Positions 11,882-23,675 of a stretch of DNA of 64,000 bases are shown here, in pieces. The notes below the pieces were generated by a model, which did not search any database, was not told where the DNA came from, and saw only the letters and a list, made by a program, of their open reading frames with translations. The stretch lies in the NCBI GenBank assembly GCA_023014485.1, contig JAJOZX010002572.1, forward strand, positions 186,001-250,000, in the 5' to 3' direction. The translations under genes and the position numbers were made by a program. Position 1 is the stretch's first letter; each line of letters begins with the position of its first letter. The stretch is from Bathynomus jamesi (taxonomy: Eukaryota > Arthropoda > Malacostraca > Isopoda > Cirolanidae).

Positions 11882-12486
11882 TGTTATTTTATTTATTTGT
11901 TGGGTTCAAAATCCCAGCTGAGCCGTGAACGGCCAAATTCTAAAGGGCCAGTTCTACCTGAAGCCCAAGTTAAGCTAAATTAAAACTTACGGATTTGAGA
12001 TCCTATTAGGTCCTACCTCACTGTAACCTCAGGGTTGCTGACTCGATGCGGGCCTACCTTAGACCTTTGTTACATGAATTTAATATAAACAAAAGGGGTA
12101 CTATTTATGGTCTTCTTTCTCAACCTTGCAACAACAACGCAACCTGGACTATTGCACGATGCAACAATCTTGTATCTAAACAACCAAACTGAATTGCAAG
12201 AGAGCTCTCTAACCGACCACACCCTGTACGTACGACATCCCACAAACGAGTAGAAAGAACGCGCAGCGCCCCAAAATGATGCCAACAGTGTGACCAAACA
12301 ATGATGCCACAAGAGCTCAAAAATGCTAGCTCTAAATTAAGTTAATTTTTCACTAACCTTACAATTATGAGATGGATATATATACACACCTTAACTTAAT
12401 ATATACAAGCAATGCTGCATCAATCAGCTTAGTCATCATATCGCCTTGGGACAACAATGGTTCTTCCTCTTCTAGATTTTCTAACA
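11882..12486 (-). repeat. BEL 5' LTR
   Basis: Partner of 5950-6552 with only about two differences over 604 bp. It should contain the element's promoter, but I see no certain TATA box. Confidence 0.9.
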
Positions 12487-12600
12487 GCCACAAAGGAGCA
12501 TCAACAGCGTTTGAAGAACCTATGTCTGGACTATATGAATGAGAAGAAGACCTTGGAGGAATTTCTGAATGGTGTAGGTCACAGCATTAGGTGGAAGTAA
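12487..12600 (+). pseudogene. MULE-type transposase C-terminal remnant
   Basis: Open frame to TAA at 12598-12600 reading ATKEHQQRLKNLCLDYMNEK and then LEEFLNGVGHSIRW. The pattern RLxNLCxDY...LEEFLxGxxHxIR is seen at the C-terminus of MULE/FLYWCH-associated transposases. It is cut on the left by the BEL insertion, and no coding continuation is visible at 5808-5944. Confidence 0.45.
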
Positions 12601-13344
12601 AATGAACTTTAAATGAACCTTAACACTTAATGAACTTTTTAATATTGTGCTTTATTTGTTTGATTTTCCCTAGATATGGTATGATGTTCCTTTTATAATG
12701 TTCATTTTTATGATTGTGTAAATAATTTTGTGCTCCTGTAAAATAGTGAGCAATAAATTTATAACGCAAGTGTTAATGTGTGCTACTGTATAATACTTAT
12801 AAAGCTGACTTTGCCTAGATAAGGCATGATGATCCTTTTATAATGTAATTTTTTATGGTTGTGTAAATATTAGCGTTAATGTGTGCTACTGCATAATACT
12901 TATAATGCCTTCCTTATTGCAGTCTTATGATATAATAAATGTAATATTTTACATGACAGAGAAGTGTTCATAAACTGTAAATAATAAAGAATAAAAATAA
13001 TGATTAAAAAAATTCTTATTATTATTTTTCCTAGGGGGCTTTTGTCCTAGGGGGCGTTTGTCCTACATTCGCTAACCACCAGGGGCGTACCTAAAGTATT
13101 TGGCACCCGGGGCGGATCCTTCCTTTGGCCCCCCCCATAAATAATTTTAAAATGTAAACACACAGAAAAATATATTATGTTTGCAAGTAGATTTTTAAAC
13201 AGTACAGTACTGTCATAAGCAAATTGGAAATAAGAAAAATGCAGGACATTAAAAATTCAGTGAACAGGTAATACTGCATTTTATTTTATACAAAAAACAG
13301 GAAATCCAGTCTCAACGCTCAGCCTATTCTTCAAAGGTAAATAG

Positions 13345-14302
13345 CAGTGGTGGGCACCGTTAACCAAAAAGTTAACTTCGTTAACCGCTAATCCGTTAAC
13401 CAAAAAGTTAACTTCGTTAACCGTTAATCCGTTAATTCGTTAAACATGTAACGGAAGTTACCGATAAACCGTTAACGTTAACTTTTATTATAAAAAAAAT
13501 GAAAAACAACATATATATATATAAATAATTTAATTTTCCCTCTTCTTCTCGTTCTCCATTTTGTCCATGAGATGCATGTTGCCCTTCATGAAAATTAGCA
13601 TATCAAAGTTTTCATCAGACAGGGATGATCTCTTGGCCCTCAGGATGTCCTTGCCCATAGAGAACAAACGCTCCACTGCAGCACTGGAGGGGATGGCTGT
13701 GTTGAACTTGATGAACAAGTCCACCAACACTTGCTCACCCAAGAAGGCAGCATCTGTCAGCAAGTCCTTGGAGTTGGTCTCCAGCCAGGTCTTGACCAAG
13801 TTTTGGGCCTTGCCCTTGAGTGACCTGTGGCTTCTGCTGCTCTCTTTTGTCTGGATGACAGCACTGAAGAAGTCATCCTCCTCCTCCTCCTCGTTGTTGC
13901 TGCCCACTTCGTTGGACTGCTGCTTCATGGCCTCCTCGACTGTACCCTCCATGCTTTTCCTCACCCTGGCGACCTTGGTGTTGTCATACTTGTCCAACCA
14001 GATGAGGTGACGGAAACAAATATATCGCCTGATTTTGCACTGCGGAAATGGAAATTCGTTCATCACTGTTAACAGTGGCGGATTAATTGCGCACCTGCTC
14101 AGCACTGAAAATAATAGAAACTTTTAAACGTTTATTTATGAATTTTTTGGGTTAACGGACTTGAGTTAACGGAAGTTAAATGTAACGGAAGTTAATTAGT
14201 CCGATAATGATTTTCAAAGTTAACTTAAAAGTTAAATCGTTAACGAAAAAGTTAACTTCGTTAATTAACGATTAACGGATTAACGGTTTGTGCCCAGCTT
14301 TG
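13345..14302 (-). mobile_element. hAT transposon with GTTAAC-rich ends, copy 1
   Basis: Ends CAGTGGTGGGCACCGTTAAC and TTGTGCCCAGCTTTG. Perfect 8-bp duplication GTAAATAG at 13337-13344 and 14303-14310. Subterminal regions carry many GTTAACTTCGTTAAC-type repeats on both sides, probable transposase-binding sites. It is inserted in the outer hAT; a sister copy is at 22759-23549. Confidence 0.9.
13530..14105 (-). pseudogene. hAT transposase C-terminal fragment (dimerisation domain)
   Basis: A 191-codon frame ending in the hAT C-terminal dimerisation signature IPSSAAVERLFSMGKDILR ... SDENFDMLIFMKGN. An acidic run (NNEEEEEDDFF) lies near residue 75. The N-terminal BED finger and most of the RNase H-like core are absent, so the element is non-autonomous. 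The start Met is not meaningful because the frame opens inside the element. Confidence 0.85.
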
Positions 14303-14399
14303 GTAAATAGAGAGGATTCACAGTCTCTGCTTTCGAGCCTTAATTTCTGCAAATTGATCAATGACCTCATCAAAATTCACCTTCATTGCATATTCATGT

Positions 14400-14675
14400 T
14401 CAATTGAAAGTAAAGCCAGATTTGTCAATCTTGTCTGACTCATGGTCGAGCGAAAGAAATTTTATCAGTTTCAATTTGGAAAAACTTCTTTCACATGAAG
14501 CGATAGAGACACAGACAGTCAAAAAGAATCTCAAACACAGCGACAAGCTTGGCAAAGATTCACCAAAATCCCATTTCACAATAAACTCCAGAAGCTGCAA
14601 TGCTGTCCATTTCTTTGCCTCTTCAACGCTGATTTTGGCAGCTTCCAAATGTCTCCGAAGTTGTCCAATTTCCAC
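14400..14675 (-). pseudogene. hAT (zf-MYM type) transposase C-terminal fragment
   Basis: A 91-codon frame with VCVSIASCERSFSKLKLIK, the conserved C-terminal block of zf-MYM/ZBED-like hAT transposases. It belongs to the outer hAT (5571-15507). A related block is in the hAT at 44752-46104 (EAERSFSKLKLIK). The C-terminal end is degraded after the KFLSLDHESD segment. Confidence 0.8.
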
Positions 14676-15515
14676 ACTGATATCTTCATCAGAGAATTCA
14701 GTTTATCAACCCAGACAAGCAGAGACAATTAATTATATTATCAATGCCAATGCATTAACACTAATTCAATATAGTATGGTATAACGCTAGCTATTATAAA
14801 TGATATCATTATTTAATAAGCAGTAAACATTAACAACATATTAAATATACAATGATACTACACTGGACATTGTAAAATTGTTGAACTTGACTAAGCCAAT
14901 AAGCATTAGTACTAATTCAATATACTGTAGAATAGTACTGTAGTTGTTGATGTATTATAACATCACGACGATGCATTTACCGGGTATTAAACATCACGAC
15001 GATGCATTTATAAACACTTAAACATCACTATGATACCACACTGTCAAAAATTACTGGACACTGGTATAAGTACCATGATATTGTTATAAACACCAGCACT
15101 TTATGCTTTATCATAATTATTTAATGAAACATACCTCATGTATGTGGAGTCACAGTGTCAAGTGAACAAGACTTGGAATGTCAATTGCAGCCAGCTGGCT
15201 ATGCTCAACAAACTGATGACTAAAACGTCAACAAACGTTCGCCTTTCGATGTAATTTTCATCAAATATTTAATTTTTCGCTTGTAAATTTTGTATTGCCA
15301 ATAAAAATAAAAATTTATTTTATAATGGAAATTAACATTAAGCTGTTGTAATAGTTTGAACATTTTTAAATTTTTTTTCTTACTTTGGCGAATTTTTCAT
15401 TTGGTTTGAAAACTTGTACTGCTATTTCAACTCTCCCGATGGCACCCCCCTCCTGGCTGTCACTCGGGGCGGACCGCCCCCCTCGTACCCCCCTTAGTAC
15501 GCCACTGGTTTTCGA

Positions 15516-15944
15516 ACAGTTTCAAGATTTTATTTTCTTAACTACACGATTATAGATAATAGAGAAACCATTTTGGAAACTTAAGTTTAGACCAGCTGCA
15601 TCGATATTCTTGATGTTAGGCTCTGGAAGCATGAACATCCAGGATTCTCTGTGAAAGAACATTGGACATTACATTATTTGTAATAAATTTCGTTTACCGA
15701 ACCATATCGAGAGCGAAATATCGAAACAACAACAACAACCTATTTAGCTTCTATCCTCGTCAAAATCAGAAAGGAAAAAGTTGTAAATGAAATAAAATGG
15801 TTGTTTTAGTTCACTCGAATTTTAAAAAGTACCACAGTAACAAGCTAAAAAAAACTCGAGGTTAGTAGGCGAAAGGAATTTTTAAACTATACAGTAAGTG
15901 ATAGTAATCAGTCAGAAGGTCCAGAAACTGTCAACTCCAGTACT
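15516..15944. other. Intergenic, no feature seen
   Basis: No coding frame or recognisable repeat, apart from a short CAA run near 15727. Confidence 0.5.
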
Positions 15945-16455
15945 ATTATTACCGGGATTCGAACCCCCGACATCAGCGTCTTTAACTCGTTTACAGAGAA
16001 GCGGTGTTACTAGGGTTGTAAAGTGATAGAAACTTTTCAGGAATTTTGAAACTTTCCGTGGAAAGTTTCGGGGAATTTGGGGAATTTTCAATGATAGGTA
16101 ATTTTTAAGGTTTATTTGATATTTTTTTTTGTAGTAAACAATAAACTATAACGCAAGAGAAATTTCAAGGGGTGTGGGTCTCCAATTTCAACATCTCATC
16201 TCCAAGCTACTGCCAGATGCTAATATCATAATGAAGCAAATCATTTGCTAATATCACCAATTACACTTTTCTCAGATAAATAATTAAATTAGCGAGAGTA
16301 ACCTTATTCAAGAATACACACCTGCTGTTCGTTTTATGAAAATAAAATTTTTGAAAATTCCTCAAAGTGTCCGAAAATTCCCCAAAATGTCCCCAAATTA
16401 CCGGTTATTTTACAACCCCAGATGTTTACCACTGAGCTACGGACGCTGGCTAACT
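15945..16455 (-). repeat. tRNA-like SINE fragment, split by a MITE
   Basis: On the minus strand GCCAGCGTCCGTAGCTCAGT (box A side, about 16431-16452) and GGGTTCGAATCCCGG (box B side, 15951-15966) form one tRNA-like unit, interrupted by 16010-16421. The uninterrupted paralogue is at 34071-34135, with box A and box B separated by the expected distance. Confidence 0.65.
16010..16421. mobile_element. Non-coding hAT-like MITE
   Basis: Ends CTAGGGTTGTAAA and TTTACAACCCCAG are inverted repeats. Inside are purine-biased GGAAAGTTTCGGGGAATTTG and its inverse-like AATTCCCCAAAATGTCCCC. Flanks GGTGTTAC and GATGTTTAC are an imperfect 8-bp duplication. Confidence 0.6.
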
Positions 16456-17353
16456 ATAACTGATCGTTCCATAGTTATTGGCGAAAGTTTTCCATTGCTA
16501 ATGCCAGGGTTGGAAATTGAAATGATTTTCGATACAGTTTTCAGTGCCAATATATGATTGTAATCAATATCGATGTTTTTTTCAATACCAATGTTTTCAA
16601 AGAGTTTCAATACCAGTCCTCATTCCAATACCGATATTTATTTACGAATGTAGCACACGTACAAATCCGCTACCAATACATTTATAATCTAGTATACCAC
16701 AAATTCTTTTTCCACTTACATTTACTCTCTTATTTTACAGAACTGATTATTATTTTCGTTAACTATGATAGTACTATCGCCTTACTGTAATACTTTATTC
16801 GTGTTTATTGCACTGACTAGATAACATTTTTTTCAAGACTGAAAGACGATAAATTAAGTGCCTCAGCGGATGGATAAATAAGGTGGACGATCTTGCTTAT
16901 CTTCGATACTGTTTATGGCCGTCCATAATGATTGCCAATAAATGAGTTATTTCTAGTTGCTTATTAAAAAGCATTACACTCTAGCGTAGATTTAGATAAA
17001 GTAATAATAAACGCACGAAATAAGTCTAATCCCATCATCGCTCTGCATTTTACTGACTTTCGCATTCATTCTACCGAGAATTGGGATGTAATAGTAAAAT
17101 GGAGAGACTGAAATTTAAGCCATTTAGTTAAATGTAAAATAAATAAATAAAATAAATGGTAAAAATAAAACGTAAATGGAAATAAAATAAAAAATTAGGT
17201 AAAAACCTTTCATGGCAATGATTTACTTTTGTCAGAAACTTAGAATAGAAGAAGGAAAAAAGAGAAGTCTAATAACATCCTGAAAACAAAACAACTGCAT
17301 TAAGAAATTAATAAGGATTTAACTGAAGAACTATTATCCTTAACAACAACAAC

Positions 17354-17391
<38 letters not shown>
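16456..17391. other. Intergenic; (AAT)n run at its right end
   Basis: No coding sequence recognised. An AAC/AAT triplet microsatellite occupies about 17343-17396. Confidence 0.6.
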
Positions 17392-17396
<5 letters not shown>

Positions 17397-17420
17397 GGGC
17401 CTAATATGTAATTTATTGCT

Positions 17421-18741
<1,321 letters not shown>

Positions 18742-18743
18742 TA

Positions 18744-18827
<84 letters not shown>

Positions 18828-18890
18828 GAGAGAGAGATCAGCAATAAATTACAAATTAGGCCCTATTATATATATATTATAATATATATA

Positions 18891-18925
<35 letters not shown>

Positions 18926-18928
<3 letters not shown>

Positions 18929-19972
18929 TAGAATCTCCACTAGCGACCATCTCCCAGACACGACCGATCCCCAATTACAACCACTTTTAGCCGGTCCCGA
19001 ACTGATCTAATGCTAAATACCTTATATCAATATTACCCGAGTCGACCACTTCCCTATTCCAAACAACGACCATTGAATTTGGCTCAGGTCCAATTTTTTA
19101 TATATAATCCGACCGGAAACACTCAAGGTCACCGAGTTCTAGTTGCCAGTGGTCACTGTTTCGTATAAATGAAGCTCAGAAATGATGCTTAGTCAGTTTC
19201 TGAAAGGTCATATGCGTGGTTGCTTTGTGAACTATCTGGCCGTGTGACATGGCACGAGAGAACATGATGGATCCCATCCTGGGCGTCGAGGAGTACGCAA
19301 ACATGGACAGTGACTGCCCTACTACTGATCACCTTGATGAAGACTGGGAGGATAGGCTGATGGGTGATTTTTTCCTGTCGCCCACTAAAAGCTAAAGACA
19401 CACCAGATGATGACCCTCCCTGAGCCTGAACCAGAGCCTGCTATCACCTCACTCAAGTCAGCCATGGAGTGTGCTAGTCATCTTAAGCAGTTTTGCTTAA
19501 GCAGGGATTACGGAGACCTGCTTACCATGGTACTTCACTGGAAGAAAGCTTACAACAGAAATCTATTGATGCTAAGCAGGTACAGCCACAAATCACCAGC
19601 TCTTTCGCTAGGAAGTAACTAATTAAATTCGGACTTATTGACTTTACTATACATATTGTGCTCATTTAAAAAATTTATTCGGTTTTATTCACTTTAAATG
19701 AAAATCTAAATTTTATATAAATTTTCATATTACAGTGATTCAAATTTAATATTAATTCATTAATTTACCTATAATATTTTATTCAGTTTTATTCAGTTTA
19801 AATAAAAGATATTCATATAAATATTTTAATTTTTTATAAACCTGAACAATCAATATGCCTATTTACCCAGACGTAATACACTCTTCTCACAATTTTCTGT
19901 AACTAGACCACTCCTCTAAAGCGACCACTTCTGCTTGGTCCTGTGGCTGGTCTTAATAGGGAGATTCTACTG
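18926..19972 (+). mobile_element. pogo/Tigger-type element, decayed
   Basis: Ends TGGTAGAATCTCC and GGGAGATTCTACTG are inverted repeats of the Tigger CAGTAGAATCTC type. TA flanks both sides. The subterminal sequences GCGACCA and AGACCAG also recur inversely. Contains only a C-terminal transposase remnant. Confidence 0.75.
19407..19622 (+). pseudogene. Tigger/jerky-type transposase C-terminal remnant
   Basis: A 71-codon frame containing ITSLKSAMECASHLKQFCLS then RDYGDLLTMVLHW. This matches the helical C-terminal segment after the DDE domain in Tigger/pogo proteins (ALxxLExLxxFxxxxxxGD). The DDE core is absent between the left end and this frame. The initial Met is arbitrary. Confidence 0.6.
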
Positions 19973-20050
19973 TACCTTACAACCTTACAAAGGTTCCGCG
20001 CGATGACTTCTCATTTCGCGAAGGTCAAGCTTGTCGTCCCTCCTCTCAAT
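19973..20050 (-). repeat. LINE 3'-end fragment
   Basis: Minus strand GACCTTCGCGAAATGAGAAG ... CAAGGTTGTAAGGTA matches the LINE 3' end at 43595-43665. Confidence 0.5.
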
Positions 20051-20067
20051 ATATATATATATACACA

Positions 20068-20251
20068 CAGGCCCCCTCAGAAGTTCAGAGAGGCCCGGGC
20101 CACTTCCAGCTTTTGAGGCCCATAGCGAAACCCAATTATACTTTCATTGCAAAACATTATATTCAAACCTGAAAGTTTCTAAATTTGAGGGCCCCCTTAA
20201 GCTTGAGGCCCAGACCAAATGGCCATCCTAGTCCCTCCCTCTGATAGGCCC

Positions 20252-20253
<2 letters not shown>
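20068..20253. mobile_element. Short MITE with CAGGSCC ends
   Basis: CAGGCCCCCTCAGAAG at the left and CTGATAGGCCCTG at the right are inverted. Extended by flanking TATATACACA and TGTGTGTATATA, the whole reads as one hairpin. GAGGCC repeats inside. No coding. Confidence 0.6.
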
Positions 20254-20286
<33 letters not shown>

Positions 20287-20289
<3 letters not shown>

Positions 20290-20335
20290 TGGCGTGCGAT
20301 GGGTGTGTCCACAGGGTAAGCGGTAGCTGCAAATA
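20287..20335 (+). mobile_element. hAT end fragment (CAGTGGCGTGC family)
   Basis: CAGTGGCGTGCGATGGGTG, then GGTAAGCGGTAGCTGC. The matching opposite end of this family (GCTTACCCTGACTGCACGCC ACTG) is at 32819-32844. Confidence 0.6.
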
Positions 20336-20494
20336 TATATATATATATGAAAATGAAAATGAAATTGAAAAGGTTTATTGGCAGACTATAGTCCATATGA
20401 CAAATATTATGAATACAATGACAGTTCATATACTAAGGATAGAAATATATACAATTGATTAGAAATAATACTGCACTGTCGAAGTTAAGTGGAG

Positions 20495-20857
20495 CTACAG
20501 ACAGACGTTTTCGTACAAAGAAGTCCATAGCTTAGAGGATAAATGGCAGGACTCATGGATAGCTTGGATGATCGGGTTGGTTGATTTTTTAATTCTTTGC
20601 ATTAGACTGTGTTGAGCACGTCTTGTTACCTCCGGGAAGCTCGGGACATTGCGGGTAGCAAACATTTGCGAAGCTGAGCATCTTGGGGGTAATTTATGTA
20701 AGAGTCTAAAAGACCTGTTGTACAGCAAATTTAGGGTTCTGCCAGAACCTTTTTTATAGTTCACCCAGAGTTGCTGACCGTATATATTACTGCAGAAAGT
20801 ACGAAAGAGTGTGTCTTTAGCTTCACTTGTACAGAAACGAAAGTTCCTTATGGTCAT
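20495..20857 (-). pseudogene. LINE ORF2 C-terminal segment
   Basis: A 120-codon frame following the RT domain after a frameshift near 20857. LWVNYKKGSGRTLNLLYNRS and FRLLHKLPPRCSASQMFATR fit the post-RT thumb region of CR1/L2-like LINEs (xxYNxxxRxLxxxPxxxS). It ends at TAA 150 bp before the 3' tail. Confidence 0.75.
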
Positions 20858-21753
20858 ATTCGCTTTAGCACACAGGCTTCGAGATTGTTTTCTATATCCG
20901 AGTCATCACTCAAGATGCTGGTAATAGTTTGACCCAAATACTTAAACTCTTGTACTTCCTGAATTACTTCACCACTCATTTTAAACCTTATATCAGCTGG
21001 CTGATTACAGCTTTTAGGATGAAATTGCATAAACTTAGTTTTCGTAACATTAAAAAGAATATCATGTTTCTGCAAATACACTTCGCAGACATTTAGTAGC
21101 CGATCCAGACCTTTAACAGAGGGACTTATTAACACCATATCATCGGCATAAACTAAGTTATTTATCCTTGTGTTATCTATACAACATCCCACTGTTGCCT
21201 CATTAAGTGAAGCAATTAATCCGTCAATATACACATTGAACAGCATAGGGGAGAGCAAGGAGCCTTGTCTCACCCCGCAAGAGGAGCCAAAACACTCGGA
21301 TAGTACATTGCCCCACCGAACAGCGAAAGATTGGTGGGAATACCAAAATTTCAATAAATTTAATATGTACATGGGAACCTTCCTGTCTTCTAGTTTTGCA
21401 AATAAAATGTTGTGGTTCACCCTATCATATGCCTTACTTATATCAAGGAAACAGCTATAAATGGTTGAATTACTGTCAATGTATTTAGATATTGTTTCTT
21501 TAAGTACATAGATACACAGATCAGTTGAGTGGGACCTTTTAAAGCCAAACTGATTAGATGTCCATAAGAAATCATTTAATCGGAGTAACAAGAGTTTTTC
21601 TAGTAGTTTCGAGAAGCAGGAAGCGACAGCAATAGGCCTGTAATTATCGCTGGACAGAATGTCTCCGTACTTATTTTTGGCAAGGGGCAAGATATATACC
21701 CTCATGAACTCTGCATGGATATAACTATGAGCAAGCATGGCTGATAGGAGCAA
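20854..21753 (-). pseudogene. LINE ORF2 reverse transcriptase
   Basis: A 299-codon stretch of a longer frame (the Met at 21753 is internal). RT blocks in order: NYRPIAVASCFSKLLEKLL, FGFKRSHSTDLCI, FLDISKAYDRVNH (first catalytic Asp), SCGVRQGSLLSPMLFNVYID, NNLVYADDMVLISP (catalytic YADD), TKTKFMQF. Synthesises cDNA at the nicked target. Upstream it is in frame with 22698-21871, separated by one TAA; downstream it ends in a frameshift. Confidence 0.92.
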
Positions 21754-21870
21754 TGATATATGCAGACATACTACGCCATTTGCATATTTTAAGTGCTCAT
21801 TCGATGAGTCATCTACCCCTGACGCAGAACCAGTCTTTAACTCTTTAATTAACCTCTTTACTTCAGAAAA

Positions 21871-22750
21871 TTAAATAAAAATATTTTCCCTTGTCCCTCC
21901 CACAATCGTTTCGCTGCAATCTATTTTAAGGTTATCCCTACTCACACTGTTAAGAATGTTAGAGTAGTGGTTTTTCCACAGCTTTGCAATTTCATCCTCC
22001 CCCGACACCCCATCGATTGTCGGAGGGAAGGCATTTTTGACACCCGTTTGATTCTTAACAAATTTCCCAAATTTGTTATTATCATTATTTATGCGAACTT
22101 CACAGGCCTTTGATGCTCGAATAGACTTTTCTTCCTGTTTACATCGCCTTTTGGCCGCCTTATACTGACCCCGACTTCTACACATATTCATGTATACTGG
22201 TCCTAATCTGGGTCTACCATGAAAGCACCACAAATCATAGGCGTCTTTCGATTCCCTCTTCAGGGGGGCAATAAAATCATTCCATCCAGGAATAACCTTA
22301 GTATGATAGTTGTAAGATTTAATCAGGGGGCTTCCTGCTCCTCTTAACAGGGATATTATCTTATTATAATACCTATCTATGAGTTTACAGTGAGAATCAT
22401 TTGAGCAAGGATTATTACAGGCAAGGTGCAAAATTTCTAAATTATTAAAGAGGTGACATGTTCTGTCTTTGTATTCTATTCTCTGCTGCATATTAACATT
22501 GGACCAATCGACGCGATTATTCTTACCTATTGAGTTCTTGTTAAGTCGTGTTGCGCATAAATTGGTAGCGTTAATTAATATTTCTAATGGTCTATGATCA
22601 GAAAGAAGGAAATCATGCAAAATATGAACTCTAACAATTCGATCCTTTAGATAATTACTAGTGAGACAATGATCAATCCACCTGGTGGTACCACTCATAT
22701 CGCTAACGTATGTAAAATTACCACTGGCTACCCCTAATACATCTACATCA
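21871..22750 (-). pseudogene. LINE ORF2 endonuclease C-terminal half and linker
   Basis: The first longest Met is at 22698, but the frame extends upstream to the hAT at 22759. Contains RWIDHCLTS and DHRPLEILI; the His of SDHRP is the conserved catalytic His of apurinic-type endonucleases. A basic linker (AAKRRCKQEEK) and a pre-RT segment (EIAKLWKNHYSNILN) follow. It ends at one TAA (21871-21873), after which the same frame continues into RT. Confidence 0.85.
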
Positions 22751-22758
22751 CTTATACT

Positions 22759-23549
22759 CAGTGTTGGGCACTAAAGCGTTAATCCGATAACAGTTAATTA
22801 ACGAAGTTAACTTTTTTAACGGACTATTAACGGAAGTTAATTTCCATTTATCGTTATCGGACCAGTTAACTTCCGATAACTCGATATTTAGTCTGTTAAA
22901 GTCCGTTAACACGTTAACTGCGAGGAGTCATTCACGGAAGATCACCGCTCCGCGAATGAATTCAACCCGCCATAACTTCAGTCTGCCAATTCCGTCCTCT
23001 GCCGCAGTGGAACGGCTCTTCTCTCTCGGCAAGGACATCCTGAGGCCCAAGAGGTCAAGACTGGCAGTTGGGCCTAACTTTGAGAAGTTGGTCTTTCTGA
23101 AGGGCAACCAGCACATTGTGTCATAGTCTTTAATAAATGTGCCTAAAATTTAATTTTACCTTTCAGTTCCCGCCATAATAATTCCCTGGTAAATAAAATT
23201 TAGTTGATGGTTAGTGGTTACAAGGGTTTCAAAACATGTAATCAGTACATTTTTATTAAAAATAAAAAAAAAAGTTATTAAGCAGAAAAGTTGCAAAACT
23301 TGATAAAAATACAGTTAAATACCTATTTATTGTTGGATTTTGCATAAATAAACATTTTCTATGGGTTTTAAAGCTTTTTCCTTGATTTTTTTAAATGTTA
23401 GTAAATAAATAGTTATCGTTAACGGATTATCGTTAACTTCCGTTAACTTTGTAGTAAAATTATCGGATTATCGTTATCGGAGTTAAAAATTGGGGTTAAC
23501 GGATTATCGTTATCGAAGTTAACTTTTTGGTTAACGGTGCCCACCACTG
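22759..23549 (+). mobile_element. hAT transposon with GTTAAC-rich ends, copy 2
   Basis: CAGTGTTGGGCACTAAAGCG ... AACGGTGCCCACCACTG. Exact 8-bp duplication CTTATACT at 22751-22758 and 23550-23557. Subterminal GTTAAC/CGATAAC repeats as in 13345-14302. It splits the LINE endonuclease. Confidence 0.93.
22956..23126 (+). pseudogene. hAT transposase C-terminal fragment
   Basis: A 56-codon frame with PSSAAVERLFSLGKDILRPK and FEKLVFLKGNQH before TAG. It is homologous to the end of the frame at 13530-14105 and runs on the + strand of this copy. Only the dimerisation domain survives. Confidence 0.8.
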
Positions 23550-23557
23550 CTTATACT

Positions 23558-23675
23558 TAAATTGGCCGACTCGCATATGTTACCAATTCTACAAAGAATT
23601 CCGAGTTCACATGTGCGTTAAAGTCCCCCATTATTATACAGTGAGAATATTTGGGGTTATCTGATAATGACTTAA
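23558..23675 (-). pseudogene. LINE endonuclease middle segment between two insertions
   Basis: Minus-strand frame containing the conserved CIIMGDFNAHVNSE motif of apurinic-type endonucleases. Bounded on the right by the piggyBac-type MITE and on the left by the hAT. A one-base loss near 23562 breaks register with the next segment. Confidence 0.8.

Larger units (their letters stand above)
5950..12486 (-). mobile_element. BEL/Pao LTR retrotransposon, full structure, defective
   Basis: Two LTRs of about 604 bp (5950-6552 and 11882-12486) begin TG and end CA, and differ at only about two places: GGATTC versus GGGTTC, and one CA unit in a TA/CA run. A perfect 5-bp target duplication GCCAC flanks the element (5945-5949, 12487-12491), the size usual for BEL/Pao. 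Transcription is leftward. In order: LTR, primer binding site, leader with tandem repeats, Gag, protease, reverse transcriptase, RNase H, C-terminal integrase, polypurine tract, LTR. The coding region has several frameshifts, one in-frame stop and a deletion in integrase. LTR near-identity means recent insertion, so the element was probably mobilised in trans or decayed very quickly. Confidence 0.9.
5660..13066 (+). mobile_element. Mutator-like (MULE-type) element hosting a BEL retrotransposon
   Basis: The left end consists of reiterated GGACAAAAGCCCC units, four of them with a TCAGTTAAAGTGCAAAGTA spacer (5667-5807). The right end has the inverse, AGGGGGCTTTTGTCC and GGGGGCGTTTGTCC (13031-13066). 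Just inside the right half, 12487-12600 encodes a short C-terminal peptide of a MULE/FLYWCH-associated type. The BEL element occupies 5950-12486. No clear 9-10 bp target duplication was found, so exact ends and superfamily are inferred. Confidence 0.5.
5571..15507 (-). mobile_element. Outer hAT transposon (expanded by nested insertions)
   Basis: Left end CAGGGGTGTACCTAAAG, right end AGTACGCCACTG. The 8 bp before (GTTTTCGA, 5563-5570) equal the 8 bp after (15508-15515), the target duplication size of hAT elements. The left terminal block (GTACCTAAAGTATTTGGC, GCGGATCCTTCCTTTGG) recurs at 13081-13150, so the left end is present twice: once beside the outer target duplication and once after the inserted Mutator-like/BEL block. 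A C-terminal transposase fragment lies at 14400-14675 (minus). Without the nested material the element is about 1.5 kb of decayed sequence. Confidence 0.7.

Noticed and set aside
13561..14072. Plus-strand frames opposite the hAT transposase
   Set aside because: Antisense shadow of the minus-strand transposase, with Ser/Leu bias from the reverse reading.
5571..15507. Whole nest as one giant mobile element of Maverick or similar type
   Set aside because: No polymerase B, packaging or capsid genes. The length is explained by separate insertions, each with its own duplication.
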